The position numbers were made by a program, and so were the translations under genes. 64,000 bases of DNA from VAXT01 sp963774625 (lineage in GTDB: Bacteria > Actinomycetota > Thermoleophilia > Gaiellales > Gaiellaceae), in contig CAVZFQ010000015.1 in assembly GCA_963774625.1 (NCBI GenBank), positions 186,001 through 250,000 of the forward strand, read 5' to 3'. Numbering within the stretch: the stretch's first letter is position 1; every line of letters begins with the position of its first letter. Of the stretch, positions 17,277-24,782 are shown one piece after another. A model generated the notes under the pieces. It did no database searches and had not been told where the DNA came from. It saw only the letters and a list, made by a program, of their open reading frames with translations.

Positions 17277-18338
17277 GTGATCGTTCTCGTCGGCACGCGC
17301 AAAGGGCTCTTCCTGTTGGAAAGCGACGAGGGACGCCGCGACTGGCAGGTCGAAGGCCCTCTGGTCCCCGGCTGGGAGATCTACCACGCGATCCTCGACC
17401 CGCGCGACGACGTCCTCTACGCCTGCTCCAACACGTTTGCGTACGGCCCCAACGTGCATCGCTCGCGCGACCGCGGGAAGACCTGGGAGCACGCCGAGCA
17501 GCTCGGCCTGCCCGAGGACGGGGAGCTCAAGCTCGAGAAGACGTGGCACGTCGAGCCGGGCCGCGACTCCGACCTGTGGCTCGGTGCGGCGCCCGGAGCG
17601 CTCTTTCGCTCGGGAGACGGCGGTGCCCACTGGGACCTCGTGACGGGTCTCTTCGACCACTCGTCGCGCGAGCGCTGGCAACCCGGCGGCGGCGGGATGT
17701 GCTGCCACTCGATCCAGCTCTCCCCGGACGGCGCGATCTATGCGGGGATCTCGGCAGCGGGCGCGTTCCGCTCCGAGGACGACGGCGAGACGTGGACGCC
17801 GGTGAACAACGGCACGGCCGCCGATTTCATGCCCGACGACCCGTTCCCCGAGGTCGGCCAGTGCGTGCACAAGCTGCTCGTCCACCCCGAGCAGCCGAAC
17901 CGGCTGTGGCAGCAGAACCACTGCGGCGTCTACCGCTCCGACGATCGCGGCGACAACTGGGAGCGCCTCGAGGCGAACGGCCTCCCGAGCGGCTTCGGCT
18001 TCCCGCTCGCGCTGCATCCACGCGATCCGGACGTCGCGTACGTCGTCCCCGAGGAGGGCGCCGAGAATCGCGTCACTTCCGATGGGAGGCTCGGCGTCTA
18101 CAAGACGACTGACGGCGGCGCGAGCTGGGCGCTGACCGCGAACGGGTTGCCCGACCCCGCGTGGCTGGCAGTGCTACGGGAGGGCATGGCGTTCGACCGG
18201 CTCGACCCGGCCGGCGTGTACGTCGGCACACAGAGCGGGTCCGTCTTCGTGTCGCCGGACGAGGGCGGAGAGTGGATCACCGCTGCCGAGAACCTGCCGC
18301 CGGTGCTCTCGGTGGAGGTCGGAGAATGGCAGTCGTAG
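17277..18338 (+). CDS. BNR/Asp-box repeat beta-propeller protein
   Basis: 353 residues with no signal peptide. Six Asp-box repeats are visible: SRDRGKTW, SGDGGAHW, SEDDGETW, SDDRGDNW, TTDGGASW and SPDEGGEW, spaced about 40-60 residues as in sialidase and sortilin-like propellers. A GMCCHSIQLSPDG element and the WHVEPGRDSDLW strand recur in related actinobacterial proteins annotated as exo-alpha-sialidase. The Arg triad of true sialidases is not evident, so glycosidase activity is doubtful. The stop overlaps the next gene, a MoaD-like protein, by 13 bp. Confidence 0.8.
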   Translation: MIVLVGTRKGLFLLESDEGRRDWQVEGPLVPGWEIYHAILDPRDDVLYACSNTFAYGPNVHRSRDRGKTWEHAEQLGLPEDGELKLEKTWHVEPGRDSDLWLGAAPGALFRSGDGGAHWDLVTGLFDHSSRERWQPGGGGMCCHSIQLSPDGAIYAGISAAGAFRSEDDGETWTPVNNGTAADFMPDDPFPEVGQCVHKLLVHPEQPNRLWQQNHCGVYRSDDRGDNWERLEANGLPSGFGFPLALHPRDPDVAYVVPEEGAENRVTSDGRLGVYKTTDGGASWALTANGLPDPAWLAVLREGMAFDRLDPAGVYVGTQSGSVFVSPDEGGEWITAAENLPPVLSVEVGEWQS

Positions 18339-18586
18339 TGCTGCTTCCGTCCCTGCTCGCGACCGAGGCGGGTGGGCGAAACCGGTTCGAGGTGGAGGCG
18401 TCGAGCCCCCGCGAGGCACTGCGCGAGCTGCCCATTCGCGGGCTGCTCTTCGACGAGCAAAGCGAGCTGCGCCCGCTCGTGAACGTCTACGTCGACGGCG
18501 TCGACGTGCGCAACCGGGGCGGCCTCGACGAAGCACTCGGTGACGGCGCGGAGATCCGCGTCGTCGCCGCGATCGCCGGAGGCTAG
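18326..18586 (+). CDS. MoaD/ThiS-family ubiquitin-like sulfur carrier
   Basis: 86 residues from ATG inside the end of the previous gene. The fold pattern is ubiquitin-like (VVVLLPSLLATEAGG, LRPLVNVYVDGVDVRN, GDGAEIRVVAAIAGG) and the chain ends in Gly-Gly, the site that is adenylated and thiocarboxylated in MoaD and ThiS. No activating E1-like gene is adjacent. The overlapping pairing with a BNR-repeat protein suggests a dedicated function rather than molybdopterin synthesis. Convergent 4-bp overlap with the lipoprotein gene. Confidence 0.78.
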   Translation: MAVVVLLPSLLATEAGGRNRFEVEASSPREALRELPIRGLLFDEQSELRPLVNVYVDGVDVRNRGGLDEALGDGAEIRVVAAIAGG

Positions 18587-19608
18587 ACGCTCGTTGGAAT
18601 CTTCAGTTCGCCGGCGGCGATCTTCTTCGCCACCTCGTCGATCGCCGCACGGTCCTCTTGCGGCACCCTCGGGCTGAACGTCCCGAGCCCGACCCCGTCC
18701 TCGGAGAGGCCGAAGACCAGATTGCGTCCGCCCTTCCAGCTTCCGTCCTGAACCGACTCGATGGTCGAGAACACGGCCTCGTCGACGCGCTTGAGCGCGC
18801 TCGTCAGGACGTGCGGCCCGAGGAAGGACTGGTCGGCATCCACGCCTATGCCCCACGCCCCCTTTTCCCTGGCCGCATCCAGCGCGCCGAGCCCGCAGCC
18901 GCCTGCGACCTGGAAGACGACCCGGGAGCCCTGCTCGATCTGCGTTAGCGCAAGCTCCTTGCACTTGGCCACGTCGTCCCAGTCCTGCGAGTAGCCGTTC
19001 AGCACCTTCACCCCGGGAAGCGCCGCCTTCGCCCCGGCCTGGTAGCCGGCGATGAAGCGGTCGACCGGAGGCTCCTTCATGCCGCCGACGGAGCTGACGA
19101 TGTCGGCGCCAGGACGTCGCTTCTCGGCCAGTGCGGCCGCGTACCCGGCGAGGTAGCCGACCTGCTCCTCCTTGAAGAGCAGCCCGACGACGTTCTCCGG
19201 CTTGCCCGCGAGGCCCGACTGGTCGACGTCGATGATCTCGAACTTCGTGTCCGGGAACCTCGACGCGGCCTTCGCGACCGCATCCCCCTGCGCGAAGCCG
19301 ACGCCGATGATCAGGTCGTAGTCCTGGCGGACGAGCGACGCCATGTTCGGGACGTAGTCGGCGGCGGTCGCAGCCTGGAGCACGCGCCCCTGGACCCCGA
19401 GCTCCCGCTCGGCTCGCTTGAGGCCGTTGTACGCCAGTTCGTTGAAGCCGCGGTCGTTCAGCTGCCCCTTGTCGGTGAGCAGCCCGACCTTGATCGCGTC
19501 GTCGTCCGCTCCGGACGAGGCCGCGTCGTCATCGCCTCCGCACGCAGCAACCGACCCGGCGAGGGCGGCTGCCAAGAGGAGTCCGGTAAGTTTTTGCCTA
19601 AGAGTCAA
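18583..19608 (-). CDS. BMP-family substrate-binding lipoprotein
   Basis: 341 residues. A lipoprotein signal ends in the lipobox SVAAC at Cys 23, so it is anchored outside the membrane. IKVGLLTDKGQLNDRGFNEL is the start of the basic membrane protein (BMP/PnrA) domain, which binds nucleosides. YDLIIGVGFAQGDAV and DADQSFLGPHVLTSALKRVD are further family blocks. BMP proteins normally feed an ABC importer, but none is adjacent, so it is an orphan binding protein or sensor. The only usable start is TTG, with GAGG about five bases upstream lying inside the divergent regulator gene. Confidence 0.88.
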   Translation of the reverse strand: MTLRQKLTGLLLAAALAGSVAACGGDDDAASSGADDDAIKVGLLTDKGQLNDRGFNELAYNGLKRAERELGVQGRVLQAATAADYVPNMASLVRQDYDLIIGVGFAQGDAVAKAASRFPDTKFEIIDVDQSGLAGKPENVVGLLFKEEQVGYLAGYAAALAEKRRPGADIVSSVGGMKEPPVDRFIAGYQAGAKAALPGVKVLNGYSQDWDDVAKCKELALTQIEQGSRVVFQVAGGCGLGALDAAREKGAWGIGVDADQSFLGPHVLTSALKRVDEAVFSTIESVQDGSWKGGRNLVFGLSEDGVGLGTFSPRVPQEDRAAIDEVAKKIAAGELKIPTSV

Positions 19609-19611
19609 AAA
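19591..19611. promoter_or_regulatory. Palindrome over the divergent starts (candidate NrtR-type operator)
   Basis: TTTTTG and CAAAAA form perfect 6-bp arms around a 9-bp spacer. It covers the first codons of the lipoprotein gene and lies 6 bp before the GTG of the Nudix regulator. A protein bound here would block both directions. Nudix-winged-helix regulators commonly bind palindromes at their own promoters, so autoregulation is likely. Confidence 0.5.
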
Positions 19612-19616
19612 CCTCG

Positions 19617-20306
19617 GTGACGACGATACAGAAAAACTCCCCGACGCACGCGACCCTGGCGGTCATCTTCCAGGTCCGGGCCGGAAAGCTCCAGGTCCTG
19701 CTGTGGCAGCGTGCCAAGGATCCGTCTGCCGGCGCCTGGGCCCTGCCGGGCGGTTACCTGGACCACGACGAGACGCTCGAGCGCTCGATCCGGCGGCATC
19801 TGGCGGCAAAGGTCGACGTCCGCGAGCTCTCGCATCTGGAGCAGCTCGAGACATTGAGCGATCCGAAGCGGCATCCGAAGGAGCGGCAGCTGGCGACGGC
19901 GTACCTCGGCCTCGTGCCGCGCGGCGTCGACCCCGCCCTGCCCGAGGACACCGACTGGCACTCGGTCGACCGGCTACCGAAGCTCGCGTTCGACCATGGG
20001 GCGATCACGCTCGCCGGCCGAGAACGCCTCCGGGCCAAGCTCTCGTACACGAACGTGGGCTTCGCGCTCGCACCGGAAGCGTTCACGCTCAGCGAGCTGC
20101 GGGATCTCTACGCGGCGGCGCTGGGACACGACGTGTCGGCGACGAACCTGCAGCGCGTGCTCGTGCGTCGCGGCCTTCTTGAGGCTACGGGCGAGAGGCG
20201 TGAGCCCGGCAAGACCGGTGGCCGTCCCGCAGCGCTCTTTCGCTTCACGTCGAATCAGCTGGACGTGACCGACCAGTTCGCGGTGCTCAGGCCCCCCGGA
20301 CGCTGA
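19617..20306 (+). CDS. NrtR-like regulator: degenerate Nudix domain plus winged helix
   Basis: 229 residues. Residues about 10-140 are a Nudix fold (ATLAVIFQVRAGKLQVLLWQR, GAWALPGGYLDHDETLERS). The Nudix box glutamates are lost: where REUXEEXGU is expected it reads SIRRHLAAKVDV, so hydrolysis is unlikely. Residues about 150-229 (FTLSELRDLYAAALGHDVSA, LQRVLVRRGLL) form a winged helix. This is the architecture of NrtR/NdnR regulators that sense ADP-ribose and control NAD metabolism, but no nad gene is nearby. GTG start; no Shine-Dalgarno. Confidence 0.82.
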   Translation: MTTIQKNSPTHATLAVIFQVRAGKLQVLLWQRAKDPSAGAWALPGGYLDHDETLERSIRRHLAAKVDVRELSHLEQLETLSDPKRHPKERQLATAYLGLVPRGVDPALPEDTDWHSVDRLPKLAFDHGAITLAGRERLRAKLSYTNVGFALAPEAFTLSELRDLYAAALGHDVSATNLQRVLVRRGLLEATGERREPGKTGGRPAALFRFTSNQLDVTDQFAVLRPPGR

Positions 20307-20332
20307 GCGGGGCGCCTTTCGGCGCCCCGCTC
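20305..20332. terminator. Strong bidirectional hairpin between convergent genes
   Basis: GAGCGGGGCGCC / GGCGCCCCGCTC form a perfect 12-bp stem with a TTTC loop, starting at the stop codon of the Nudix regulator. No T run follows, but the stem is very stable and sits between two convergent genes, so it likely stops both. Confidence 0.7.
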
Positions 20333-20355
20333 GTCGATCTCGATTTCGCTTTGGC

Positions 20356-21726
20356 TTACCTGCGGCCGACTCGCAGATTGACCCTGAAGTTGACCGGCCG
20401 GACTGCGCCGCCCCGCGGGCTCTGGCCGAGAACACGGCCAACGCGCCGGGAGCGAACCCTGCGGATCGTGCCGACACGACAGCGCCGCGCCCGGATCCGC
20501 GCCCTCGCCGTCTGCAGCCTCAGGCCGATCACGTTCGGCACGCGACAGCGAGCCGGCGGTGGGGCCGGAGGAGGCGGAGGCGGAGGTGGCGGCGGCGGTG
20601 GCGGCGGCGGTGGCGGCGGCGGTGGCGGCGGCGGTGGCGGCGGCGGTGGCGGAGGTGGCGGAGGTGGCGGAGGCGGTGGCGGTGGCGGAGGCGGTGGCGG
20701 CGGCGGTGGCGGCGGCGTAAACGTCAGCGTCTCTGCGCTGGCAATGGTCGTCGAGCCGTTATAGCCGCCGGCGGCGACCAGCTTGTTGGCTACCGCCGAG
20801 CCCGCCGAGAAGGAGCGGGCTGCGTTGAGACTCGGACCGGGTGCCCAGCTGTTCGCGACCGGATCGTAGGAGACCGTGGTCGCGCCCGTGTCCGGGGTCA
20901 TGCCAAGCGCGTCTGCAAAGAACGGGCCGAACGGAGTTCCGACTCCGAAGGACCAGAGCTTGCCTTCCATGACGCCGCTGCCCGGGACGTTCGTCGGGCT
21001 CGGCATGCTGGCCCTCTGCGTCCACGTATTGGCCGCGATGTCGTAGTCATAGACGAGGCCGATAACGGTATTGGCCGCATCGCGACCCCCGGCCACGTAC
21101 AGATGGTTGTTGATGATCCCGTGGGCAGTCCCACCCGTGCCATGCGGGATCGGCGCCCGAACAGTGAAGTTGTTCGCGATCGGGTCGTACTCCCAGTTCG
21201 TCACCTGAGCACTCGTGACCTGGGGAGTGTTGTAGCCGGCGACGAGGTAGATCTTGCCGTTGGCGGAGTTGTAGGCCGAAGCCATGAAGCCGCGGATGTC
21301 CGGCATGTTCGCGCCCGTACTCCAGGTGTTGGACGCAATGTCATAGATCCTCGTCGTGGCGGTAACGGTGACGCCGGCGTTCTGGCCCCCGAACACGTAG
21401 AGCTTGTTGCCGGGCGGGTAATAGACGGCCGAAGCCATGGTTACCGCGTCAGGCATCGGCGCCCGGGTCGCCCACGTGTTGGCGGCCGGGTCGTAGCGGT
21501 AAAGAGTGTTCCGATCCCCGCCGGCGATCAACGAGTAGCCGCCGGCCACATACGCATAGGTTCCATCAGAAGCACTCGCCCCGCCGTACAGGTCCGCCGG
21601 CATTGGGGCAACTGTTTGCCATGGCCCCTCGCCGCCGTCTGGTGTGGCGTTCGCCAGCCCCGCCACCACAAGCGTGGCTGCGGCGACCAGCGCGAGGCAA
21701 ACGCCTCTCAAACACTTCGTCTTCAT
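20356..21726 (-). CDS. Secreted Kelch-repeat protein with poly-proline linker and PASTA domain
   Basis: 456 residues. Signal peptide about 1-27 (CLALVAAATLVVAGLANA). Residues about 35-325 hold six Kelch-type repeats (for example YAYVAGGYSLIAGGDRNTLY, KLYVFGGQNAGVTVT, HLYVAGGRDAANTV) forming a beta-propeller. About 50 uninterrupted prolines follow, then residues about 390-456 (CRVPNVIGLRLQTARARI, VGRVLGQSPRGG) match a PASTA domain, which binds peptidoglycan or beta-lactams. The proline rod could span the wall and place the propeller outside. GGGGAGGG lies just before the ATG. Interaction partner unknown. Confidence 0.85.
   Translation of the reverse strand: MKTKCLRGVCLALVAAATLVVAGLANATPDGGEGPWQTVAPMPADLYGGASASDGTYAYVAGGYSLIAGGDRNTLYRYDPAANTWATRAPMPDAVTMASAVYYPPGNKLYVFGGQNAGVTVTATTRIYDIASNTWSTGANMPDIRGFMASAYNSANGKIYLVAGYNTPQVTSAQVTNWEYDPIANNFTVRAPIPHGTGGTAHGIINNHLYVAGGRDAANTVIGLVYDYDIAANTWTQRASMPSPTNVPGSGVMEGKLWSFGVGTPFGPFFADALGMTPDTGATTVSYDPVANSWAPGPSLNAARSFSAGSAVANKLVAAGGYNGSTTIASAETLTFTPPPPPPPPPPPPPPPPPPPPPPPPPPPPPPPPPPPPPPPPPPPPPPPPPPAPPPARCRVPNVIGLRLQTARARIRARRCRVGTIRRVRSRRVGRVLGQSPRGGAVRPVNFRVNLRVGRR
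20567..20716 (-). repeat. GGN trinucleotide repeat encoding about 50 prolines
   Basis: About 150 bp of GGC/GGT/GGA triplets on the plus strand, read as CCN proline codons on the minus strand. Third bases vary, so the array is not a single perfect repeat, though GGTGGCGGC units recur. It may change length by slippage, and short-read assembly could have mis-sized it. The glycine reading on the plus strand is a shadow. Confidence 0.85.
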
Positions 21727-21823
21727 GGTCCCTCCCCTGAGCGCAACGGCGCGCTCATCGCTGACGGCGTGTTTTTAACAGGTACGGCCCTGACTTGCCG
21801 TCACAATTCTCGCGCCTAATGGC

Positions 21824-22480
21824 TCAGGCGACGCCGATGCCGGCGGCGAGCTCGCGGGAGATCGCGTGCTCGTCTTTGCCGATGCGGATCGTCAGCGGCC
21901 CGCCGAACGGCGCGATTGCACGGAGCTTGACCTTGCGCCCGGGAACGAGCGCGAGACTCTTCAGATAGCGGAGGAGCTCCTCGTCGTCACTCGGTACGCG
22001 GCGAATCGTCGCCTCGTCGCCCGGCTCCAGGGTCGCCAACGTGCGCAGCTTCGAGCGGTCGAGCTTCAGCTTGCGATCCGGGATCGGATCGCCGTGCGGA
22101 TCGTGCGTCGGGTAGCCGAGCGTGTGGTCGATGCGCGCCTCGAGCTCTTCTGACAGGACGTGTTCGAGGCGATCGGCCTCGATATGGACCTGGTCGAGCG
22201 GCAGGCCCAACGCCTGCGCGAGGTACTGCTCCAGGAGCCGGTGATGCCGGATGACCTCGAGCGCGACCTTCTCCCCGGCAGGGGTCAGCTCGACACCGCG
22301 GTACGGCGCGTGGTCGGCGAGACCGAGCCCCGCGAGCTTCTTGATCATCGCCGTCGCCGAGGGCGGACGGACGCCCATTCGCTCCGCAATCGCCGACGTC
22401 GTGGCGCGCCGGCCTTCCAGCCCGAGCTTGTGAATCTCCTTGAGGTAGTCCTGAGATGCGGCGCTGAGATCCCCAATCAT
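21824..22480 (-). CDS. DtxR/MntR-family metal-dependent repressor
   Basis: 218 residues in three parts. Residues 1-70 are the winged helix (DLSAASQDYLKEIHKLGLEG, ATTSAIAERMGVRPPSATAM). The metal-binding and dimer region follows (VIRHHRLLEQYLAQALGLPL, HIEADRLEHVLSEEL with the His/Glu ligands). An SH3-like FeoA domain ends the protein from about 145. Family members use Fe(II) or Mn(II) as corepressor. A TACACT box ends 7 nt before the ATG. Divergent from the oxidase and ZIP genes, which are the obvious targets. Confidence 0.92.
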   Translation of the reverse strand: MIGDLSAASQDYLKEIHKLGLEGRRATTSAIAERMGVRPPSATAMIKKLAGLGLADHAPYRGVELTPAGEKVALEVIRHHRLLEQYLAQALGLPLDQVHIEADRLEHVLSEELEARIDHTLGYPTHDPHGDPIPDRKLKLDRSKLRTLATLEPGDEATIRRVPSDDEELLRYLKSLALVPGRKVKLRAIAPFGGPLTIRIGKDEHAISRELAAGIGVA

Positions 22481-22487
22481 GATTCTC

Positions 22488-22497
22488 AGTGTAGACT
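22488..22497. promoter_or_regulatory. Overlapping divergent -10 boxes with imperfect palindrome (DtxR operator candidate)
   Basis: TACACT on the minus strand (22488-22493) serves the repressor gene. TAGACT on the plus strand (22492-22497) would serve the oxidase gene. Together they form AGTGTAGACT, a 10-bp palindrome with one mismatched pair, inside a longer TTAGTCTACACTGAG stretch that recalls DtxR-type half-sites. One bound repressor would shut both directions. Confidence 0.45.
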
Positions 22498-22513
22498 AAA
22501 AGAGGATTTCGTC

Positions 22514-23509
22514 TTGGCTAAATTCAGCAGAAAGCAACTGCTCGCCGGCACCCTCCCAGTGGTAGCCGCCGCCCCCCTCGCCAAGCTCGCCTGGCCGAGC
22601 GCGGCGCAGGGCGGCCAGCCCCTCGCGATCCATGAAGGTCACGAGCATCCGCTCACGGGGCATGCGGCGATGATCGGCGACGAGGTCCCCGCCCCCGGCG
22701 GCCCGCACACCCTCGACGCGCTGCTCATCCCTCCCCCAGCCCTGCCGTACAAGCCCGGCCGCCTCCGCGAGTACAACCTGACGGCCGTCGACCGCACGAT
22801 CCAAGTCGCGCAGAACGTCGAGTTCAACGCCTGGACGTACAACGGCACGGTCCCGGGTCCGGTGATCCGCGCCACCGAGGGCGACACCCTCCGCGTCAGA
22901 CTCCAGAACGGCGGCTCGCACCCGCACACGATCCACTTCCACGGCATCCACCCGGGAAACATGGACGGCGTCTTCGAGCCAGTCCCCCCGGGCAGCGAGT
23001 TCACCTACGAGTTCCCGGCGCGGCCGTACGGGATGCAGCTCTACCACTGCCATGCGACGCCGCTCAAGAAGCACATCCACAAGGGCCTCTACGGCGCATT
23101 CATCATCGACCCGCCCAAGCCGAGGAAGCCCGCGCGCGAGCTCGTCATGGTCATGAACGGCTACGACACGGACGGCGACGGCGAGAACAACCTCTACACC
23201 GTCAACGGGATCGCCTTCTACTACGCGAAGTACCCGATCCGCGTGAAGAAAGGCGAGCTCGTGCGGATCTACCTCGCCAACCTCACCGAGTTCGACCTCA
23301 TCAACTCCTTCCACCTGCACGGCGACTTCTTCCGCTACTACCCGACCGGCTCGACCGACAACTTCGAGTACACGGACACCGTGATGCTCTGCCAGGGCGA
23401 GCGAGGCATCATCGAGATCGAGTTCGCGAACACCGGGCGCTTCATGTTCCACGCTCACCAGAGCGAATTCGCAGAGCTCGGCTGGATGGGCTTCTTCGAG
23501 GTGGAATAG
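22514..23509 (+). CDS. Two-domain multicopper oxidase, exported
   Basis: 331 residues from TTG with AGAGGA seven bases upstream. The N-terminus AKFSRKQLLAGTLPVVAAAP resembles a Tat signal with an Arg-Lys pair. Two cupredoxin domains follow. HPHTIHFHGIHPG, LYHCHATPLKKHIHKGLYG and, in the second domain, FHLHGDFFRYY and FMFHAHQSEFAELGW carry the type 1 and type 2/3 copper ligands. The axial Met of type 1 copper seems replaced (GLYG), as in high-potential oxidases. Likely oxidises Fe(II), Mn(II) or Cu(I) outside the cell. Placed between a metal repressor and a ZIP transporter, so metal handling is a better guess than nitrite reduction. Confidence 0.85.
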   Translation: MAKFSRKQLLAGTLPVVAAAPLAKLAWPSAAQGGQPLAIHEGHEHPLTGHAAMIGDEVPAPGGPHTLDALLIPPPALPYKPGRLREYNLTAVDRTIQVAQNVEFNAWTYNGTVPGPVIRATEGDTLRVRLQNGGSHPHTIHFHGIHPGNMDGVFEPVPPGSEFTYEFPARPYGMQLYHCHATPLKKHIHKGLYGAFIIDPPKPRKPARELVMVMNGYDTDGDGENNLYTVNGIAFYYAKYPIRVKKGELVRIYLANLTEFDLINSFHLHGDFFRYYPTGSTDNFEYTDTVMLCQGERGIIEIEFANTGRFMFHAHQSEFAELGWMGFFEVE

Positions 23510-24691
23510 GTGGCCACGCAAGCGGTCGCGTCGAGGGGGTACGGCTGGCGCCTCTGGGCGCTCGTGCCGCTGCTCATCCTCGTCGGCGCCGTCTCGCTCC
23601 TAGCGTCGTCGGGCGATTCGCTCTTCGACCTGCTGGGGCGCAACCCGCCGCCCGCCGACGAGTTCGACGTCCGCCGCGTGGAGTTCAAGCCCGGCGAGAT
23701 CAAGATTCGGGTCACGAACCCCCAGCGCGAGGACCTGACGATCGCACTGGTGACCGTGGACGACGCGATCGTCCCGTTCTCGGTCGACGGCGACCACACA
23801 CTTGGCCGACTGCGCTCCGCGACGATCGTCGTCGAGCACGACTGGGTCGAGGACGAGCCGATCGCAGTCGGCGTCACGAGCTCGACGGGCATCCAGACGA
23901 CCGAGGAGATCGCCGCGGCCGTCGAGACGCCCGGGACCTCCGGCAAGCGGTTCCTCGGCTTCGCTGTGATCGGTTTCCTGGTCGGCATCCTCCCTGTGGC
24001 CCTCGGCCTGGCCTGGCTCCCGTCGCTACGACAGGTGAGCCCCGAGTGGCTGGCCGCCTTCATGGCGCTGACCGGAGGGCTGCTCACGTTCCTCGGGTTC
24101 GAGGCGCTCTCGGAAGCACTCGATCTGCAGGCGGCCCTTCCCGGCGGGCTCGGCGGGACCGGGCTCGTGCTCGTCGGCTTCGCTTCGACCTACCTCGCGT
24201 TGAGCTTGCTGGGACGGTGGCTGGGCCGGGGCGCGACGGTCAGCGGGCTCGCGCTGGCGACACTGGTCGCGATCGGTATCGGGCTCCACAATCTCGGTGA
24301 GGGGCTCGCGATCGGCACGTCGTTCGCACTCGGTGAGCTTGCCCTCGGAACGTTCTTCGTCATCGGGTTCATGGTGCACAACATCACCGAAGGGCTCGGG
24401 ATCGCGACTCCGATTGCCGACCGCCAGCGCGTCAGCTTGGGCCGGCTGGCCATCCTCGCCCTCATCGCCGGGGCGCCGACCATTCCCGGCGCCTGGATCG
24501 GCGGGTTCGTGACCAGCGACCTGCTCGGCGTTCTCTTCTTCGCGGGCGCTGCCGGGGCTGCATTCGAAGTAGTGACTGAAGTGGGTCGCTACGTGCGCGA
24601 GCGCGCGCCGGGCGGCCTGTTCTCGCCCTACGCGGTCGGCGGGTTCCTCGCCGGAATCGCCGTCATGTACGTCACAGGGCTCCTGATCTGA
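23510..24691 (+). CDS. ZIP-family metal transporter with N-terminal extracytoplasmic domain
   Basis: 393 residues. The GTG start follows the oxidase stop codon without a gap. A first helix (about 14-33) leads to a beta-rich outer domain at about 45-135 (FDVRRVEFKPGEIKIRVTNP), which looks cupredoxin-like but lacks obvious Cys/His copper ligands. About eight helices follow. The ZIP metal sites are clear: GIGLHNLGEGLAIGTSF and GFMVHNITEGLGIA, both HNxxEG. ZIP proteins bring Zn, Fe or Mn into the cell. Cotranscription with the oxidase suggests oxidase-linked metal uptake. Confidence 0.88.
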   Translation: MATQAVASRGYGWRLWALVPLLILVGAVSLLASSGDSLFDLLGRNPPPADEFDVRRVEFKPGEIKIRVTNPQREDLTIALVTVDDAIVPFSVDGDHTLGRLRSATIVVEHDWVEDEPIAVGVTSSTGIQTTEEIAAAVETPGTSGKRFLGFAVIGFLVGILPVALGLAWLPSLRQVSPEWLAAFMALTGGLLTFLGFEALSEALDLQAALPGGLGGTGLVLVGFASTYLALSLLGRWLGRGATVSGLALATLVAIGIGLHNLGEGLAIGTSFALGELALGTFFVIGFMVHNITEGLGIATPIADRQRVSLGRLAILALIAGAPTIPGAWIGGFVTSDLLGVLFFAGAAGAAFEVVTEVGRYVRERAPGGLFSPYAVGGFLAGIAVMYVTGLLI

Positions 24692-24765
24692 ACCCGTTCG
24701 GGGTCAGACCCCGAGGCCCGAACCCGCTGCTGGCTTGGAGCCGAACCCTGTTCGGGGTCAGACCC
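24691..24765. repeat. Two copies of a GTTCGGGGTCAGACCC repeat
   Basis: The 16-mer GTTCGGGGTCAGACCC occurs at 24696-24711 and 24750-24765, each preceded by AACCC(T). Its core GGGGTCAGACCCC is nearly its own reverse complement. This short near-palindrome resembles dispersed extragenic repeats seen in many GC-rich genomes. It lies between the convergent ends of the ZIP and GGDEF genes and may also act in termination. Confidence 0.7.
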
Positions 24766-24782
24766 TCCTTTTCGGGACTCGT

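Noticed and set aside
20351..20764. Plus-strand frame encoding a long poly-glycine protein.
   Set aside because: It is the antisense reading of the proline codons of the Kelch protein, which has signal peptide, repeats and a PASTA domain.
22496..23521. Minus-strand frame of 341 codons opposite the multicopper oxidase.
   Set aside because: Composition is typical of antisense GC-rich sequence (Val/Glu/Asp/Arg runs), and the plus strand encodes clear copper-binding motifs.
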